A stretch of DNA of 36,174 bases from an uncultured Pelagibacteraceae bacterium. GTDB taxonomy: Bacteria > Pseudomonadota > Alphaproteobacteria > Pelagibacterales > Pelagibacteraceae. This document shows positions 9,175 to 18,348 of the stretch, piece after piece (the stretch's first letter is position 1; each line of letters begins with the position of its first letter). The stretch lies in the NCBI GenBank assembly GCA_902524545.1, contig CABZDW010000013.1, positions 1 through 36,174 on the forward strand, in the 5' to 3' direction. The notes under the pieces are model-generated. The model searched no databases and was not told where the DNA came from. It saw only the letters and a list, made by a program, of their open reading frames with translations. The position numbers and the translations under genes were made by a program.

Positions 9175-10800
9175 ATGCTGTTAGATGGATTTTTTGAAAC
9201 TTTAAATGAGTTTGCAGAAATAATAAAAAAAAAATTCATAGGTATTTATCAAAACTCAAGTTTATATGAAAAAAAAATCTCTAAAACCTTAAACAATGAA
9301 TTTATATATAAACCAAGTCCTCACTTACTTTCATCGATAATCAAATACCAAAACAAGAAATATAAAATTGAAGATTTTGAATTTGAGACAGTTTGGAATA
9401 ATGAAATTAAATCCAAAGATTATGAAAAATTAAATAATTTTTTTTGGTTGTTCAGTCTTGACTTAAAATCTTCAAAAAATTCTGTGAAAAAAGTTATAAT
9501 TAATTGGATAACCAATAACCGTAAATTTAAAAAATCAAGTTGGGAATTTGATATAACCGCTAAACGTATTATATCCTGTTTATCTAATCACCAACTTACT
9601 TATGACGATAATGATAAAGAATATAAATCTATATTTGACCACATGATTCAAAAGCAAACAAATCATTTATTAAACGAAATAAAAAACTCTAAAGATTTAG
9701 AAAACAAAATAATTGGTTGCTCAGCTATAATCTTAGCGGGGCTGTGTTATAAAATTGAGAAAAACTATTTAAATATTGGCTTAAATTTTCTAAGAAAAAT
9801 TACTATTTCCTCGATAGATAACCAAGGTTTTACTTACTCTCGCAATATAAAACAGTTAATATTTTTTTTGAAATATTTTATAATAATTAAAGAATGGTTT
9901 AAAGAGTCTCAAGTAGAAGTTCCAGAGCACATAGAAGAAAATATTTATTACTTTGGACAAAGTTACGCTTTCATAAAACAAAATGTAAATACAGATCTTT
10001 TGTTTAATGGTAATAATAATTCTAATACTCAAGATTTTGATAATTACTTAAAAAGGCTTGGTTATAAATTCAAAAATGAAAATAAAGATTACGGTGGATA
10101 TATAATTTTAAAAAGTAAAAAAATTTGCTTAGCAATGGATGTGGGATCATCACCGAATCCCAAGTATACTCGAGATTACCAATCAGGCGCTCTCTCTTTT
10201 GAAATAATTTCAAATGGAAAAAAACTTATAACCAATTGTGGTTATTACAAAAATGAAAATCAAAATCTTAATGAATTATCAAAATCTTCAGCCGCACACA
10301 GTACGTTAATAATCGATGATAATTCTTCTTGCAAATTTATAAAAAGGAATGATGCATTAATCTTAAAAACAGGTTTAAAAATTACTCAGAAAAATTCCAT
10401 ATATGAGAAAAATTATTGGAGAATTAATGCTGCCCACGATGGATATTATAAAAAATTCAAATCAATTCACGAGAGAAATATTGAATTTTTTCCTGAACAA
10501 ATGAAATTTGTTGGAATTGATAAAGTTATTCAAAAGAAGAACAATCATAATTTCAAGTTTGATATTCGTTTTCATTTGGAACCAAATATTAAATTAATGA
10601 AAACTCAAGATAATAAATCAATTTTAATAGAATTAGATGATGAAGGATGGAAATTTACTTGCGATAATTATGAAATAAATATTGATAATGGTTTATACTT
10701 CGGTAATAAAAATTCATATACTGAGAACCAAAATATTTTCGTATCCGGAATATTAAATGATAATGAAGAGAATATTAAATGGGAAATTAAGAGGATATAA
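9175..10800 (+). CDS. Heparinase II/III family protein
   Basis: A 541-residue protein whose N-terminal half is an alpha-helical toroid-like region and whose C-terminal half has the heparinase II/III beta-sandwich signature. That signature is DVGSSPNPKYTRDYQSGALS (about 322-341), then GYYKN and AAHSTLIIDD with the likely catalytic His. No signal peptide is visible, unlike secreted lyases. In alphaproteobacteria a heparinase-like gene commonly lies between rpe and purH, as here, with 1 bp on either side. Its substrate there is unknown; a role in envelope polysaccharide turnover is only a guess. Confidence 0.8.
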   Translation: MLLDGFFETLNEFAEIIKKKFIGIYQNSSLYEKKISKTLNNEFIYKPSPHLLSSIIKYQNKKYKIEDFEFETVWNNEIKSKDYEKLNNFFWLFSLDLKSSKNSVKKVIINWITNNRKFKKSSWEFDITAKRIISCLSNHQLTYDDNDKEYKSIFDHMIQKQTNHLLNEIKNSKDLENKIIGCSAIILAGLCYKIEKNYLNIGLNFLRKITISSIDNQGFTYSRNIKQLIFFLKYFIIIKEWFKESQVEVPEHIEENIYYFGQSYAFIKQNVNTDLLFNGNNNSNTQDFDNYLKRLGYKFKNENKDYGGYIILKSKKICLAMDVGSSPNPKYTRDYQSGALSFEIISNGKKLITNCGYYKNENQNLNELSKSSAAHSTLIIDDNSSCKFIKRNDALILKTGLKITQKNSIYEKNYWRINAAHDGYYKKFKSIHERNIEFFPEQMKFVGIDKVIQKKNNHNFKFDIRFHLEPNIKLMKTQDNKSILIELDDEGWKFTCDNYEINIDNGLYFGNKNSYTENQNIFVSGILNDNEENIKWEIKRI

Positions 10801-12335
10801 TGAAAAAAATTAGGTCTGCTCTAATATCATTATTTGATAAATCTAATCTTAGGCCTCTGTTACAGGAATTGAGGAGAAATAATATCAAAATAATTAGTTC
10901 TGGTGGAACATTTAAAGCAATAAAGAAACTTAAATTCAAATGTATAGATGTTTCAAATTTTACAGGATTTACAGAAATACTTGATGGAAGAGTGAAAACC
11001 TTACACCCAAAAATACATGCGGGAATTTTGAACAAAAGAAATAACAAATCTCACTCTAGTGATATTAAAAAAAATAATTTTGAGAATATAGATTTAGTAA
11101 TAGTAAATTTTTATCCATTTGAAAAAACAATTGAACAAACAAAAAATCATTCAAAAATATTAGAAAGTATTGATGTTGGTGGACCAACTATGGTTAGAGC
11201 AGCTGCAAAAAACTATAATGATGTGACTGTAATAACCTCTGTCGGTCATTATTCAGAACTTATAAACGAATTAAAGAAGAATAAAGGTAGCACTACTCTC
11301 AAATTTAGAGAAAAAATGTCTAGGCTGGCATTTAGTGAGACTGCCTATTACGACTCTGTGATTTCAAATTATTTTAATAAGTTTAATAATATCGATTTCC
11401 CAAAAAGAAAAATTCTTCACACTAATTTAGTGGAAAATCTTAGGTATGGAGAAAATCCTCACCAAATGGGCGCTCTTTATTCTCAAAATTTAAAAAATAA
11501 CTTAAAACAAATCCATGGGAAAAAATTAAGTTATAATAATTACAGTGATATTTTTGCTGCGCTCACTATTTCAAAATCGCTGCCTAAAAATACTGGTACA
11601 GTTATTATTAAACACGGAAATCCTTGTGGTGTCTCAGCTCTAAAGAATAATTTAGATAGCTATAAATCAGCATTAGAGTCTGATCCCATAAGTGCATTTG
11701 GTGGTATCGTTTCGTGTAACTATAAGATTAATCAAAAACTTGCATCAACATTAAATAAAATTTTTCTTGAAGTAGTAATAGCCAATGGGTTTGATAAAAA
11801 AGCTCTTAAAATATTAAAATCAAAAAAAAATCTCAGACTTATAGACTCATCAAAAATTTTTTTCAATGAGGTTTGGAAATTTAACTCTGTAGATAATTTT
11901 ACACTTATACAATCAGAAGATAAAAAAAAAATTTCAAAGAAGGATTTTAGAATTGTTTCAAAAAGAAAACCAAATAAATCACAACTTGATAATTTAGTGT
12001 TTGCTTTCAATGTTTGTCGTTACACAAAATCTAATGCTATCGTTCTTGCTAGTAATAAATCTACTATTGGTATTGGGTCGGGACAAACAAGTAGATTAGA
12101 CAGTTGTGAAAGCGCAATAAATAAAATGAACAAATTTTCAAAAATCAAAGATGAAATCGTAGCTGCTTCAGATGCATTTTTTCCTTTTGTAGACGGGATA
12201 GAAAAATTAGTTCAGTCAGGAGCTAGTGCAATAGTTCAACCAGCCGGATCTATAAGAGATAAGGAAATAATAAAATTTGCTAACGAGACGAATACTGTTT
12301 TAGTTTTTTCAAAAACTCGTCATTTTAGACATTAA
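10800..12335 (+). CDS. purH: Bifunctional AICAR transformylase/IMP cyclohydrolase
   Basis: Carries out the last two steps of purine synthesis, formylating AICAR with 10-formyl-THF and closing the ring to IMP. The 511 residues are full length. The N-terminal MGS-like cyclohydrolase domain (about 1-140) has RVKTLHPKIHAGIL and IDVGGPTMVRAAAKN. The transformylase half has RYGENPHQ, the catalytic K271-H272 in KHGNPCG, and DGIEKLVQSGASAIVQPAGS near the end. Its ATG overlaps the stop of the previous gene by 1 bp, so it belongs to the rpe-heparinase transcript. It is convergent with the pterin dehydratase gene and overlaps it by 11 bp. Confidence 0.97.
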   Translation: MKKIRSALISLFDKSNLRPLLQELRRNNIKIISSGGTFKAIKKLKFKCIDVSNFTGFTEILDGRVKTLHPKIHAGILNKRNNKSHSSDIKKNNFENIDLVIVNFYPFEKTIEQTKNHSKILESIDVGGPTMVRAAAKNYNDVTVITSVGHYSELINELKKNKGSTTLKFREKMSRLAFSETAYYDSVISNYFNKFNNIDFPKRKILHTNLVENLRYGENPHQMGALYSQNLKNNLKQIHGKKLSYNNYSDIFAALTISKSLPKNTGTVIIKHGNPCGVSALKNNLDSYKSALESDPISAFGGIVSCNYKINQKLASTLNKIFLEVVIANGFDKKALKILKSKKNLRLIDSSKIFFNEVWKFNSVDNFTLIQSEDKKKISKKDFRIVSKRKPNKSQLDNLVFAFNVCRYTKSNAIVLASNKSTIGIGSGQTSRLDSCESAINKMNKFSKIKDEIVAASDAFFPFVDGIEKLVQSGASAIVQPAGSIRDKEIIKFANETNTVLVFSKTRHFRH

Positions 12336-12669
12336 TTATCTTATCAATTTTGGCAGCTAATATAAAATCATTTTCAGATAAACCTTCTATGGCATGAGTT
12401 GTAATATTAATCTTGGCATATCCCCACCCAAAAATAATGTCTGGATGATGACCCTCTTCCTCTGATACCCTTCCTACCTCATTTACAAATTTTTGACTTT
12501 CTAAAAAATTCTTAAACTCAAATTTTTTTTCCAAAAGATAAGCAGGTTTATCATTTTTAATAATTTTCCAGCCATCAACTTTTTTTTGATACTTGTGAAT
12601 TTCAGATATATCAAAAGCTTTAACTCCACCTTCACAGGGAACACATTTTTTATCTAATAAATCGCTCAT
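12325..12669 (-). CDS. Pterin-4a-carbinolamine dehydratase
   Basis: A small enzyme (115 residues) that dehydrates 4a-hydroxytetrahydropterin. The family signature is visible as EEGHHPDI followed by a GWGYAKINITTHAIEGLSE block with the third His. I chose the ATG at 12669 (MSDLLDKK), which gives the usual family length. An upstream in-frame start at 12726 would run into the neighbouring methyltransferase gene. No phenylalanine hydroxylase is seen nearby; in bacteria lacking it, this protein may act in other pterin or molybdopterin chemistry. Confidence 0.9.
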   Translation of the reverse strand: MSDLLDKKCVPCEGGVKAFDISEIHKYQKKVDGWKIIKNDKPAYLLEKKFEFKNFLESQKFVNEVGRVSEEEGHHPDIIFGWGYAKINITTHAIEGLSENDFILAAKIDKIINV

Positions 12670-12677
12670 AAATAAAT

Positions 12678-13412
12678 TTATAATTTTTTTAAAATCATAA
12701 TTCCATTCCAAAAACTTGGATGACAATGATTATTAGCAGTTTTTATTTCTTTTACAATTTTAAATTTAGAGTTAGGTTTGTTTATAAAATCTAAAGTACC
12801 CTCATAGACCTCGTCAAAATTTATATCATCAACCAAGACCAAAGATCCAATATTTAAAAAATTATCAACAATTTCTAAATTCTTAAGTTGGTTATCGTAA
12901 GAATGTTCACCGTCATAGAAATAAAAATCAAATTTATCCTTAGTATGATCTAAAGACTCGAAATACGCCTTATAATCTTGCTCAAAAAAAAAATGATTGT
13001 GCTTTTTTAAATTATTAAAATTATTAAGAAATTCATTTTTAGGTCCGCTGAACTGAGAAAAATTATCAACACCAATCACTTTACATTGAGTGTTTACCAT
13101 TCCAGCAATTAAAGAAAAACCTTTCCAGCAACCAATATTAAGGTACACCTGACTTTTGGATAAATTTTTACATATTCTATTTATTAAGTATCCTATGGCG
13201 TAGGTTGACATACTATCAATTTTGATTAATTCTTTTCTCAAATCTAAATCAATTTTTTCTTTTTTAATAATACAATTATCAAATAAGTAATCTTTTTGCT
13301 TACCTAAGAGTTTATAAATCGATTTTATAAATCTAAATTTATAAGAGGACCTATAATTATTATTTGGATTAACTTTAAATCTTAAATCCTCAAATATTTT
13401 TTCTATATTCAT
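12678..13412 (-). CDS. Class I SAM-dependent methyltransferase (Methyltransf_24 type)
   Basis: A 244-residue protein with a Rossmann-like SAM fold: YLNIGCWKGFSLIAG (about 92-106, motif I), VIGVDNFS (acidic residue after strand 2), and FYFYDGEHSYDNQLKNLE (about 162-179), typical of TylF/Methyltransf_24 enzymes. These often methylate sugars or small molecules, but the substrate cannot be told here. It starts only 19 bp after the 3' end of tRNA-Gly on the same strand, so it may be read through from the tRNA promoter. The pterin dehydratase follows 8 bp downstream. Confidence 0.8.
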   Translation of the reverse strand: MNIEKIFEDLRFKVNPNNNYRSSYKFRFIKSIYKLLGKQKDYLFDNCIIKKEKIDLDLRKELIKIDSMSTYAIGYLINRICKNLSKSQVYLNIGCWKGFSLIAGMVNTQCKVIGVDNFSQFSGPKNEFLNNFNNLKKHNHFFFEQDYKAYFESLDHTKDKFDFYFYDGEHSYDNQLKNLEIVDNFLNIGSLVLVDDINFDEVYEGTLDFINKPNSKFKIVKEIKTANNHCHPSFWNGIMILKKL

Positions 13413-13431
13413 TTTTAGACAAATTAAATTT

Positions 13432-13506
13432 TGGAGCGGGCAAAGGGGGTCGAACCCTCGACCTTCTCGTTGGCAACGAGACGCTCTACCACTGAGCTAT
13501 GCCCGC
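13432..13506 (-). tRNA. tRNA-Gly (GCC), CCA encoded
   Basis: Read on the minus strand, a full cloverleaf is visible: acceptor GCGGGCA/TGCCCGC, D arm GCTC…GAGC with AGTGGTA loop, anticodon stem TCTCG/CGAGA with loop TTGCCAA (anticodon GCC at 13472-13474), and T arm GAGGG TTCGACC CCCTT. The T arm follows the usual GGTTCGA-type pattern with one weak pair. Discriminator T is followed by a genomically encoded CCA (13432-13434). Confidence 0.97.
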
Positions 13507-13516
13507 AAAGTAATTT

Positions 13517-13545
13517 AATATAAAGAAAGTAAAATATTTTTTCAA
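13517..13545 (-). promoter_or_regulatory. Sigma-70-type promoter of tRNA-Gly
   Basis: On the minus strand, TTGAAA (13540-13545) is followed after exactly 17 bp by TATATT (13517-13522), 10 bp before the tRNA 5' end. This is the best-spaced promoter seen in the window. It sits in the short gap between the sulfotransferase stop and the tRNA. Confidence 0.65.
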
Positions 13546-13551
13546 GAAATT

Positions 13552-14406
13552 TTAACCATTATAATCTAACTCATCTAAATTGTTTTCAAAAATATTATTT
13601 ATTTTTTTCACGAATTTAGAGTCAAAATTATTTTGCCATTTATTTTTAGGTCCTAAGTGAAAAAAAGGTATCTTTTTTTCACTAACTCGTGAAATTATTG
13701 ACTCGCTAAATCCTTTGTTAATTTCGATCTTTTTTAAATTTTCAAAAGAAGTCGTTTTCACCGCATTTTTAGCTTTTTCCCTACTAAATCCACTTTTGTT
13801 ATTTGTCAGTTTATCAATAAATTCAACGATGTCTTTAAATACAAAAAAAGTTTCTGATAATAAGTCTTCATATTTTAAAAATTTTATTGGCAACAAATTA
13901 TTATTTTTCCAGGATTGATAGTTTAATTCCCAAGAACTAATAAATTGGTAGTCACTATAATCCTTTTTCTTTTTAAAATCATAAGTAAAGTTTTTTTTAT
14001 CTTGCATTACCTCTAAAGCCTTATCATGATCAATTTGAAAATGTCTTGACATAGAGTCTAGAACATTTCTGGGGTCTCTTACTATATAAATTGCTCCAAG
14101 AGAATTAGCCTGATCTGTAAAGTCATTCTTACCCAATTTCACTAAAGCACAATGAGTCTTAAAAAATCTTATCTTTTGGTCTTCATTAATTTTTTTTTGA
14201 GCTGATACCCAAAACCTTGGTGTATCGCCTGGTATACTCAAATCATAATCAAAATTTTTTAAATATTTTTTTGCAGGAAATTGATCTATATTCTGTAAAT
14301 GCCTATCACCCAAAAAATTCCCATCTTTTGTATAATAATAAGCGCTTATCAATGATCTTAACCATGTATTTCCGTTTTTCGGGTAAGAAGCAAGCCAAAT
14401 AATCAT
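13552..14406 (-). CDS. Sulfotransferase domain protein (intact copy)
   Basis: A 284-residue PAPS-dependent sulfotransferase-like protein. The 5'-phosphosulfate loop YPKNGNTWLRS is at 8-18, FFKTH at 81-85, and the 3'-phosphate-binding RDPRNVLDS has R110 and S118. The C-terminal GPKNKWQN is also typical. No signal peptide is seen; the hydrophobic start MIIWLASYP is the first beta strand of the fold. The acceptor is unknown, perhaps a cell-surface glycan or lipid. A second, frameshifted relative lies at 34692-35535. Confidence 0.88.
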   Translation of the reverse strand: MIIWLASYPKNGNTWLRSLISAYYYTKDGNFLGDRHLQNIDQFPAKKYLKNFDYDLSIPGDTPRFWVSAQKKINEDQKIRFFKTHCALVKLGKNDFTDQANSLGAIYIVRDPRNVLDSMSRHFQIDHDKALEVMQDKKNFTYDFKKKKDYSDYQFISSWELNYQSWKNNNLLPIKFLKYEDLLSETFFVFKDIVEFIDKLTNNKSGFSREKAKNAVKTTSFENLKKIEINKGFSESIISRVSEKKIPFFHLGPKNKWQNNFDSKFVKKINNIFENNLDELDYNG

Positions 14407-14471
14407 TTATTTAATTTTTTATTTAATCTTTAAAATATTTTTAATATTATTAATATATATTTAATTAAATT

Positions 14472-15113
14472 ATGAAACTTCCAAAAACTATACCTGTTTT
14501 TCCATTAAGTAATTTTATAATTTTTCCAAAAACTACTGTGCCGTTAAACATTTTTGAGCCAAGATATATAGATATGGTCAATGATAGCATGAAAGCTGAC
14601 AAATTTATCGGTATGGTACAACCAAAAATAATTAAGAGTTTCGATGACAAGAAATCACCTTCGTTACACAAAGTTGGTTGTTTGGGTAAAATAACCAGCT
14701 TTAAGGAAGCTGATGATGGAAGATATTTAATAGATCTAAAAGGTGTAATTAGATTCGAAATAGAAAATGAAATAGATTCAGATAAAAAGTACAGAGAATT
14801 TGAAATAAATTTCAAGAATTTTTCAAACGATTTAGAGGAAAAAAAAGAAGATTTAAAATTTTCTGATTTAGAACTTATTTTTAAAGATTTAAAAATTTTG
14901 TTTGAAAGAAGAGGATTTATTATCAATTGGAAAGCTCTTGAAAAACAAAGTTTAGATGAAACAATAAATGCTCTAGCGATGACGTCACCGTTTAGTTTAG
15001 AGGAAAAACAAGTTTTGTTAGAAGCAAAAAGTCTAGATAATAGAAAAACAAAAATTTCTGAAATTTTAAAAACTTATACTTACGATCAATTTGACAATAC
15101 TACCCTTCAATAA
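14472..15113 (+). CDS. Lon N-terminal (substrate-binding) domain protein
   Basis: A 213-residue stand-alone Lon N-terminal domain (LonPrtase substrate-binding fold). The opening LPKTIPVFPLSNFIIFPKTT and NIFEPRYIDMV match the family, as does the GCLGKI…DGRYLIDLKG segment. No AAA+ or protease domain follows, so it is not Lon itself. Single-domain members are common in alphaproteobacteria and have no firmly known role. It is flanked by a 65-bp, almost pure A/T upstream gap. Confidence 0.88.
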   Translation: MKLPKTIPVFPLSNFIIFPKTTVPLNIFEPRYIDMVNDSMKADKFIGMVQPKIIKSFDDKKSPSLHKVGCLGKITSFKEADDGRYLIDLKGVIRFEIENEIDSDKKYREFEINFKNFSNDLEEKKEDLKFSDLELIFKDLKILFERRGFIINWKALEKQSLDETINALAMTSPFSLEEKQVLLEAKSLDNRKTKISEILKTYTYDQFDNTTLQ

Positions 15114-15120
15114 ATTAAGT

Positions 15121-16197
15121 TTACAAACCTATATCAGCAATTGTTTTGAAATATCTATTTAATATTTTATTTCCTCCAATCACTTTAGCTGTTGAGTCAA
15201 TTAAACCATTTCCAATTTTGTTTTCAGAATTAAAATATTCATAGATAAAATTAATCCCTTCGGAAAAAACAAAGTTTTTACTTTTTGTATTATTTTGGAA
15301 TTCAACACATACACTTTGATCTAAAGCTAAGCCATGTTTAATTTTTTGGTCAATTATTTTTAATAATTCTTGTATATCTCTTATTGACATATTGAAACCT
15401 TGGCCAGCTAAAGGATGAAGTCGATGTAATAAATCACCAAAAGCTAATATGTTATCTTTATAATATTCTCTTAAATTTAAAGATTTTAACTCAAATTTTG
15501 AAATTTTATGAATTTTTTTTATATGATATTTGGGATTAAATTTATTTATTATTTTTTTGATCTCTAGCTCATTCTTATTATTTTTTATTCTAGCAGAATA
15601 AACGATTGAAGTTTTTTGTTTTGACATTGGCAAAAATGCTATGGGACCTTCATTTGTAAAGATCTGAATTGCTTCGTTGTTAAATGATAACTTTGTATGA
15701 TCTATAATTGTTGTGAAAGCAATACTATTGTATTTTTTTTCAAGCTTTTTTGAAAAAAATTTCTTTGTTATTTCGTTCTTAGAGTCACAATTTATAAGTA
15801 AATCGTATCCTAAATTATTTAATTTGTTATACTTAACAACATCTTTAAATTTAAAAAATTTATTTTTTTTTAATTCTGTGATGAGTTGATTAAATATTTT
15901 TTCATTCTGTAATATTGAAAAAAGATTATATTTTGAGTCTTCAAATTTTAAAATTTCCTCATTGTTAGAGTTTTCTGTGAAAATTTTTATCCTTTTTATT
16001 GGCCAAAGTATCTTATCGATATTTGATATATGTCTCCTAAAATAATCAATATTTGATTTTGAGATTCCTATGGTTCGTGTCGCATCTATTTTGGTATTTT
16101 TTTTCTTACAAATTAATTCAACAAATATATCTTTTTTAACCAAGGCTTTAGCTAGAGCTAAGCTTGTAAGGTTAAAGCCTAAAATACATACTTTCAT
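15121..16197 (-). CDS. UbiH/Coq6-like FAD-dependent monooxygenase
   Basis: A 358-residue flavoprotein of the ubiquinone-hydroxylase type. The second FAD motif is clear: FGDLLHRLHPLAGQGFNMSI near residues 265-284. The R of ATRTIGIS (about 40-47) fits the aRxxg element. The N-terminal dinucleotide motif is poor: the usual GxGxxG reads GFNLTS here. I chose the ATG at 16197 (MKVCILGF) because it begins right at the first beta strand; an earlier ATG at 16236 adds 13 odd residues. It probably hydroxylates the ubiquinone ring, but which position is uncertain. Confidence 0.78.
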   Translation of the reverse strand: MKVCILGFNLTSLALAKALVKKDIFVELICKKKNTKIDATRTIGISKSNIDYFRRHISNIDKILWPIKRIKIFTENSNNEEILKFEDSKYNLFSILQNEKIFNQLITELKKNKFFKFKDVVKYNKLNNLGYDLLINCDSKNEITKKFFSKKLEKKYNSIAFTTIIDHTKLSFNNEAIQIFTNEGPIAFLPMSKQKTSIVYSARIKNNKNELEIKKIINKFNPKYHIKKIHKISKFELKSLNLREYYKDNILAFGDLLHRLHPLAGQGFNMSIRDIQELLKIIDQKIKHGLALDQSVCVEFQNNTKSKNFVFSEGINFIYEYFNSENKIGNGLIDSTAKVIGGNKILNRYFKTIADIGL

Positions 16198-16260
16198 AAT
16201 AAATTTAATTTTAACAAGAAAAATTAGATGATACAAAGTGATTAATTTGATTCACTAAAT

Positions 16261-18348
16261 ATGAATATAAAAAAAATTGTTAATACTACACTTCTTTTTA
16301 CTGCTAAAAGATTGTCAGAAATATTAGGATTTTTAATCTTTTCTTCGGGTACTATCTTATTAATAGCATTAATCACATATTCGCCAGAGGATCCAAATTT
16401 TATATTTCCAGAAAATACTGAAATTAAAAATCTTTTGGGTATTAGGGGAAGTTATATTTCCGATATTTTTTTTCAATCAATAGGTTTAATTTCTTATCTA
16501 GTCTCATTGACCTTGATTTTGACCGGTATAAATATTATTTTGAAAAAAGATTTTTTTTTATTTATTGGAAACATTTTTTACTCAATTTTATATTCAATTT
16601 TTGGATCACTATTTCTAAATTACTTTTATAATACTACTTTTGCTCTTTTTATTAATGGTAATGGAGGTTTTGTTGGAAATTACCTAAACGAAAATTTTTT
16701 TAACAGTCTTATAAATATGAATGAAAATATATTTTTTTATTTTCTAATGATTTTAATAATCGCTTTTTTTTTACTTAGTATTAACTTTAGTCCAAAAAAA
16801 ATTTATAATTTTTTTAAAAAAATTAATTTATTAAATTCTAAAAAAAATAAGAGTTACACAGACAAAAGTGAAATTATTAGTGAATATATCCCACAAGATC
16901 AAATTAAAAATTTAATTCAAGAAGATTTGCCTTTTATAAAAGCTGATGAAGTTAAAAAAACAGAAGTACAAAAATTTAAATTACCTAGCTTAGATTTACT
17001 TAAAATTCCAACTAAAAAGGAAAGAGAAAATTCTGAAAAGAACCAATCAGGTGATCCTACATTTTTAGAAAAAATATTATTAGACTTTGGTGTGAATGGA
17101 AAAATTAAAAAAGTAAGTCATGGGCCTGTTGTTACATTAAATGAGTTTGAGCCTGCTGCTGGAGTAAAAGTTTCGAAAATTATAAATCTATCTGATGATA
17201 TCGCAAGGAACACTAGTTCAGAGTCAGCTAGAATTTCAACCATCCCAGGAAGAAATACTGTTGGAATTGAATTACCTAATTTATCAAGAGAAAATGTTTA
17301 CTTGAGTGAGATTTTAAATAACTCCGACTTTAAGAAAAAAGAAATTAAATTACCAATTGCTTTGGGTAAAAGTATATCTGGAAATCCAATAGTTGGAGAT
17401 TTGTCCTCAATGCCTCATTTGTTAATAGCTGGAACAACTGGGTCTGGAAAATCAGTTTGCATCAACACCATAATATTATCACTGCTTTACCGCCATACTC
17501 CTGAAAGATGCAAGTTTATTTTGATTGATCCTAAAATGCTAGAGCTATCAACTTACGAAGGTGTACCTCATCTTTTATGTCCGGTGATAACCGAGGCAAA
17601 AAAAGCAGCTTCAGTTTTAGGTTGGGTTGTTAAAGAAATGGAAAATAGATACAGACTAATGACTAAGGAAGGAGTTAGAAATATAGATGGTTATAACTCA
17701 AAACATAAACTTCCAATGCCTTACATAGTGGTAGTGGTTGATGAAATGTCTGATCTGATGTTGGTTGCAGGCAAAGAAATTGAAAATTATATCCAGAAAT
17801 TATCTCAAATGGCAAGAGCAGCTGGTATACACATTATCATGGCTACTCAAAGACCAAGCGTTGACGTGATTACAGGAACAATTAAAGCAAATTTTCCTAC
17901 AAGAATATCTTTCCAGGTTACGTCTAAAATTGATAGTAGAACGATATTAGGAGAACAGGGTGCTGAACAATTATTAGGTAAAGGTGACATGTTATATATG
18001 TCATCTGCTAATAGAATTATAAGAATACATGCACCATTTGTATCTGACAATGAAATTGAAAATATTAACAATTCTTTAAGATCCCAAGCAGAACCAGATT
18101 ATGTGGATGAAATTCTAAATTTTGCGGATGAAAAGGAAATAAGTGATGGATCCAAAAATGTAAGTGATAAAGATGAGCTTTATCAGACTGCTTTAGAAAT
18201 AATAAAATCCGAGGGAAAAGCATCGACGTCTTTTTTGCAAAGAAAACTACAAATTGGGTATAACCGAGCAGCAAGAATAATTGATATGATGGAAGAAGAA
18301 GGTATTGTAAGTAAGGCTAATCATGTTGGAAAACGTGACGTTCTCTAA
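16261..18348 (+). CDS. ftsK: DNA translocase FtsK
   Basis: Septal DNA pump that clears and aligns chromosome termini at division. The N-terminus has about four membrane segments (residues 20-180). A short linker (about 190-270) replaces the long one of E. coli, giving 695 residues. The motor carries GTTGSGKS (Walker A, 391-398), a VVVDEMSDL Walker B and a MATQRPSVDVITG stretch. The last ~65 residues form the winged-helix gamma domain (ALEIIKSEGKASTSFLQRKL), which reads KOPS-like DNA. TAATG couples it to the next gene. Confidence 0.96.
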   Translation: MNIKKIVNTTLLFTAKRLSEILGFLIFSSGTILLIALITYSPEDPNFIFPENTEIKNLLGIRGSYISDIFFQSIGLISYLVSLTLILTGINIILKKDFFLFIGNIFYSILYSIFGSLFLNYFYNTTFALFINGNGGFVGNYLNENFFNSLINMNENIFFYFLMILIIAFFLLSINFSPKKIYNFFKKINLLNSKKNKSYTDKSEIISEYIPQDQIKNLIQEDLPFIKADEVKKTEVQKFKLPSLDLLKIPTKKERENSEKNQSGDPTFLEKILLDFGVNGKIKKVSHGPVVTLNEFEPAAGVKVSKIINLSDDIARNTSSESARISTIPGRNTVGIELPNLSRENVYLSEILNNSDFKKKEIKLPIALGKSISGNPIVGDLSSMPHLLIAGTTGSGKSVCINTIILSLLYRHTPERCKFILIDPKMLELSTYEGVPHLLCPVITEAKKAASVLGWVVKEMENRYRLMTKEGVRNIDGYNSKHKLPMPYIVVVVDEMSDLMLVAGKEIENYIQKLSQMARAAGIHIIMATQRPSVDVITGTIKANFPTRISFQVTSKIDSRTILGEQGAEQLLGKGDMLYMSSANRIIRIHAPFVSDNEIENINNSLRSQAEPDYVDEILNFADEKEISDGSKNVSDKDELYQTALEIIKSEGKASTSFLQRKLQIGYNRAARIIDMMEEEGIVSKANHVGKRDVL

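Noticed and set aside
12670..12726. Upstream start for the pterin dehydratase
   Set aside because: It would overlap the methyltransferase coding end and add 19 residues not found in the family.
14465..14926. 153-codon open frame antisense to the Lon-domain gene
   Set aside because: It lies fully opposite a gene with a clear family match, and its Ser/Phe/Ile-rich product looks like a complement of AT-rich coding sequence.
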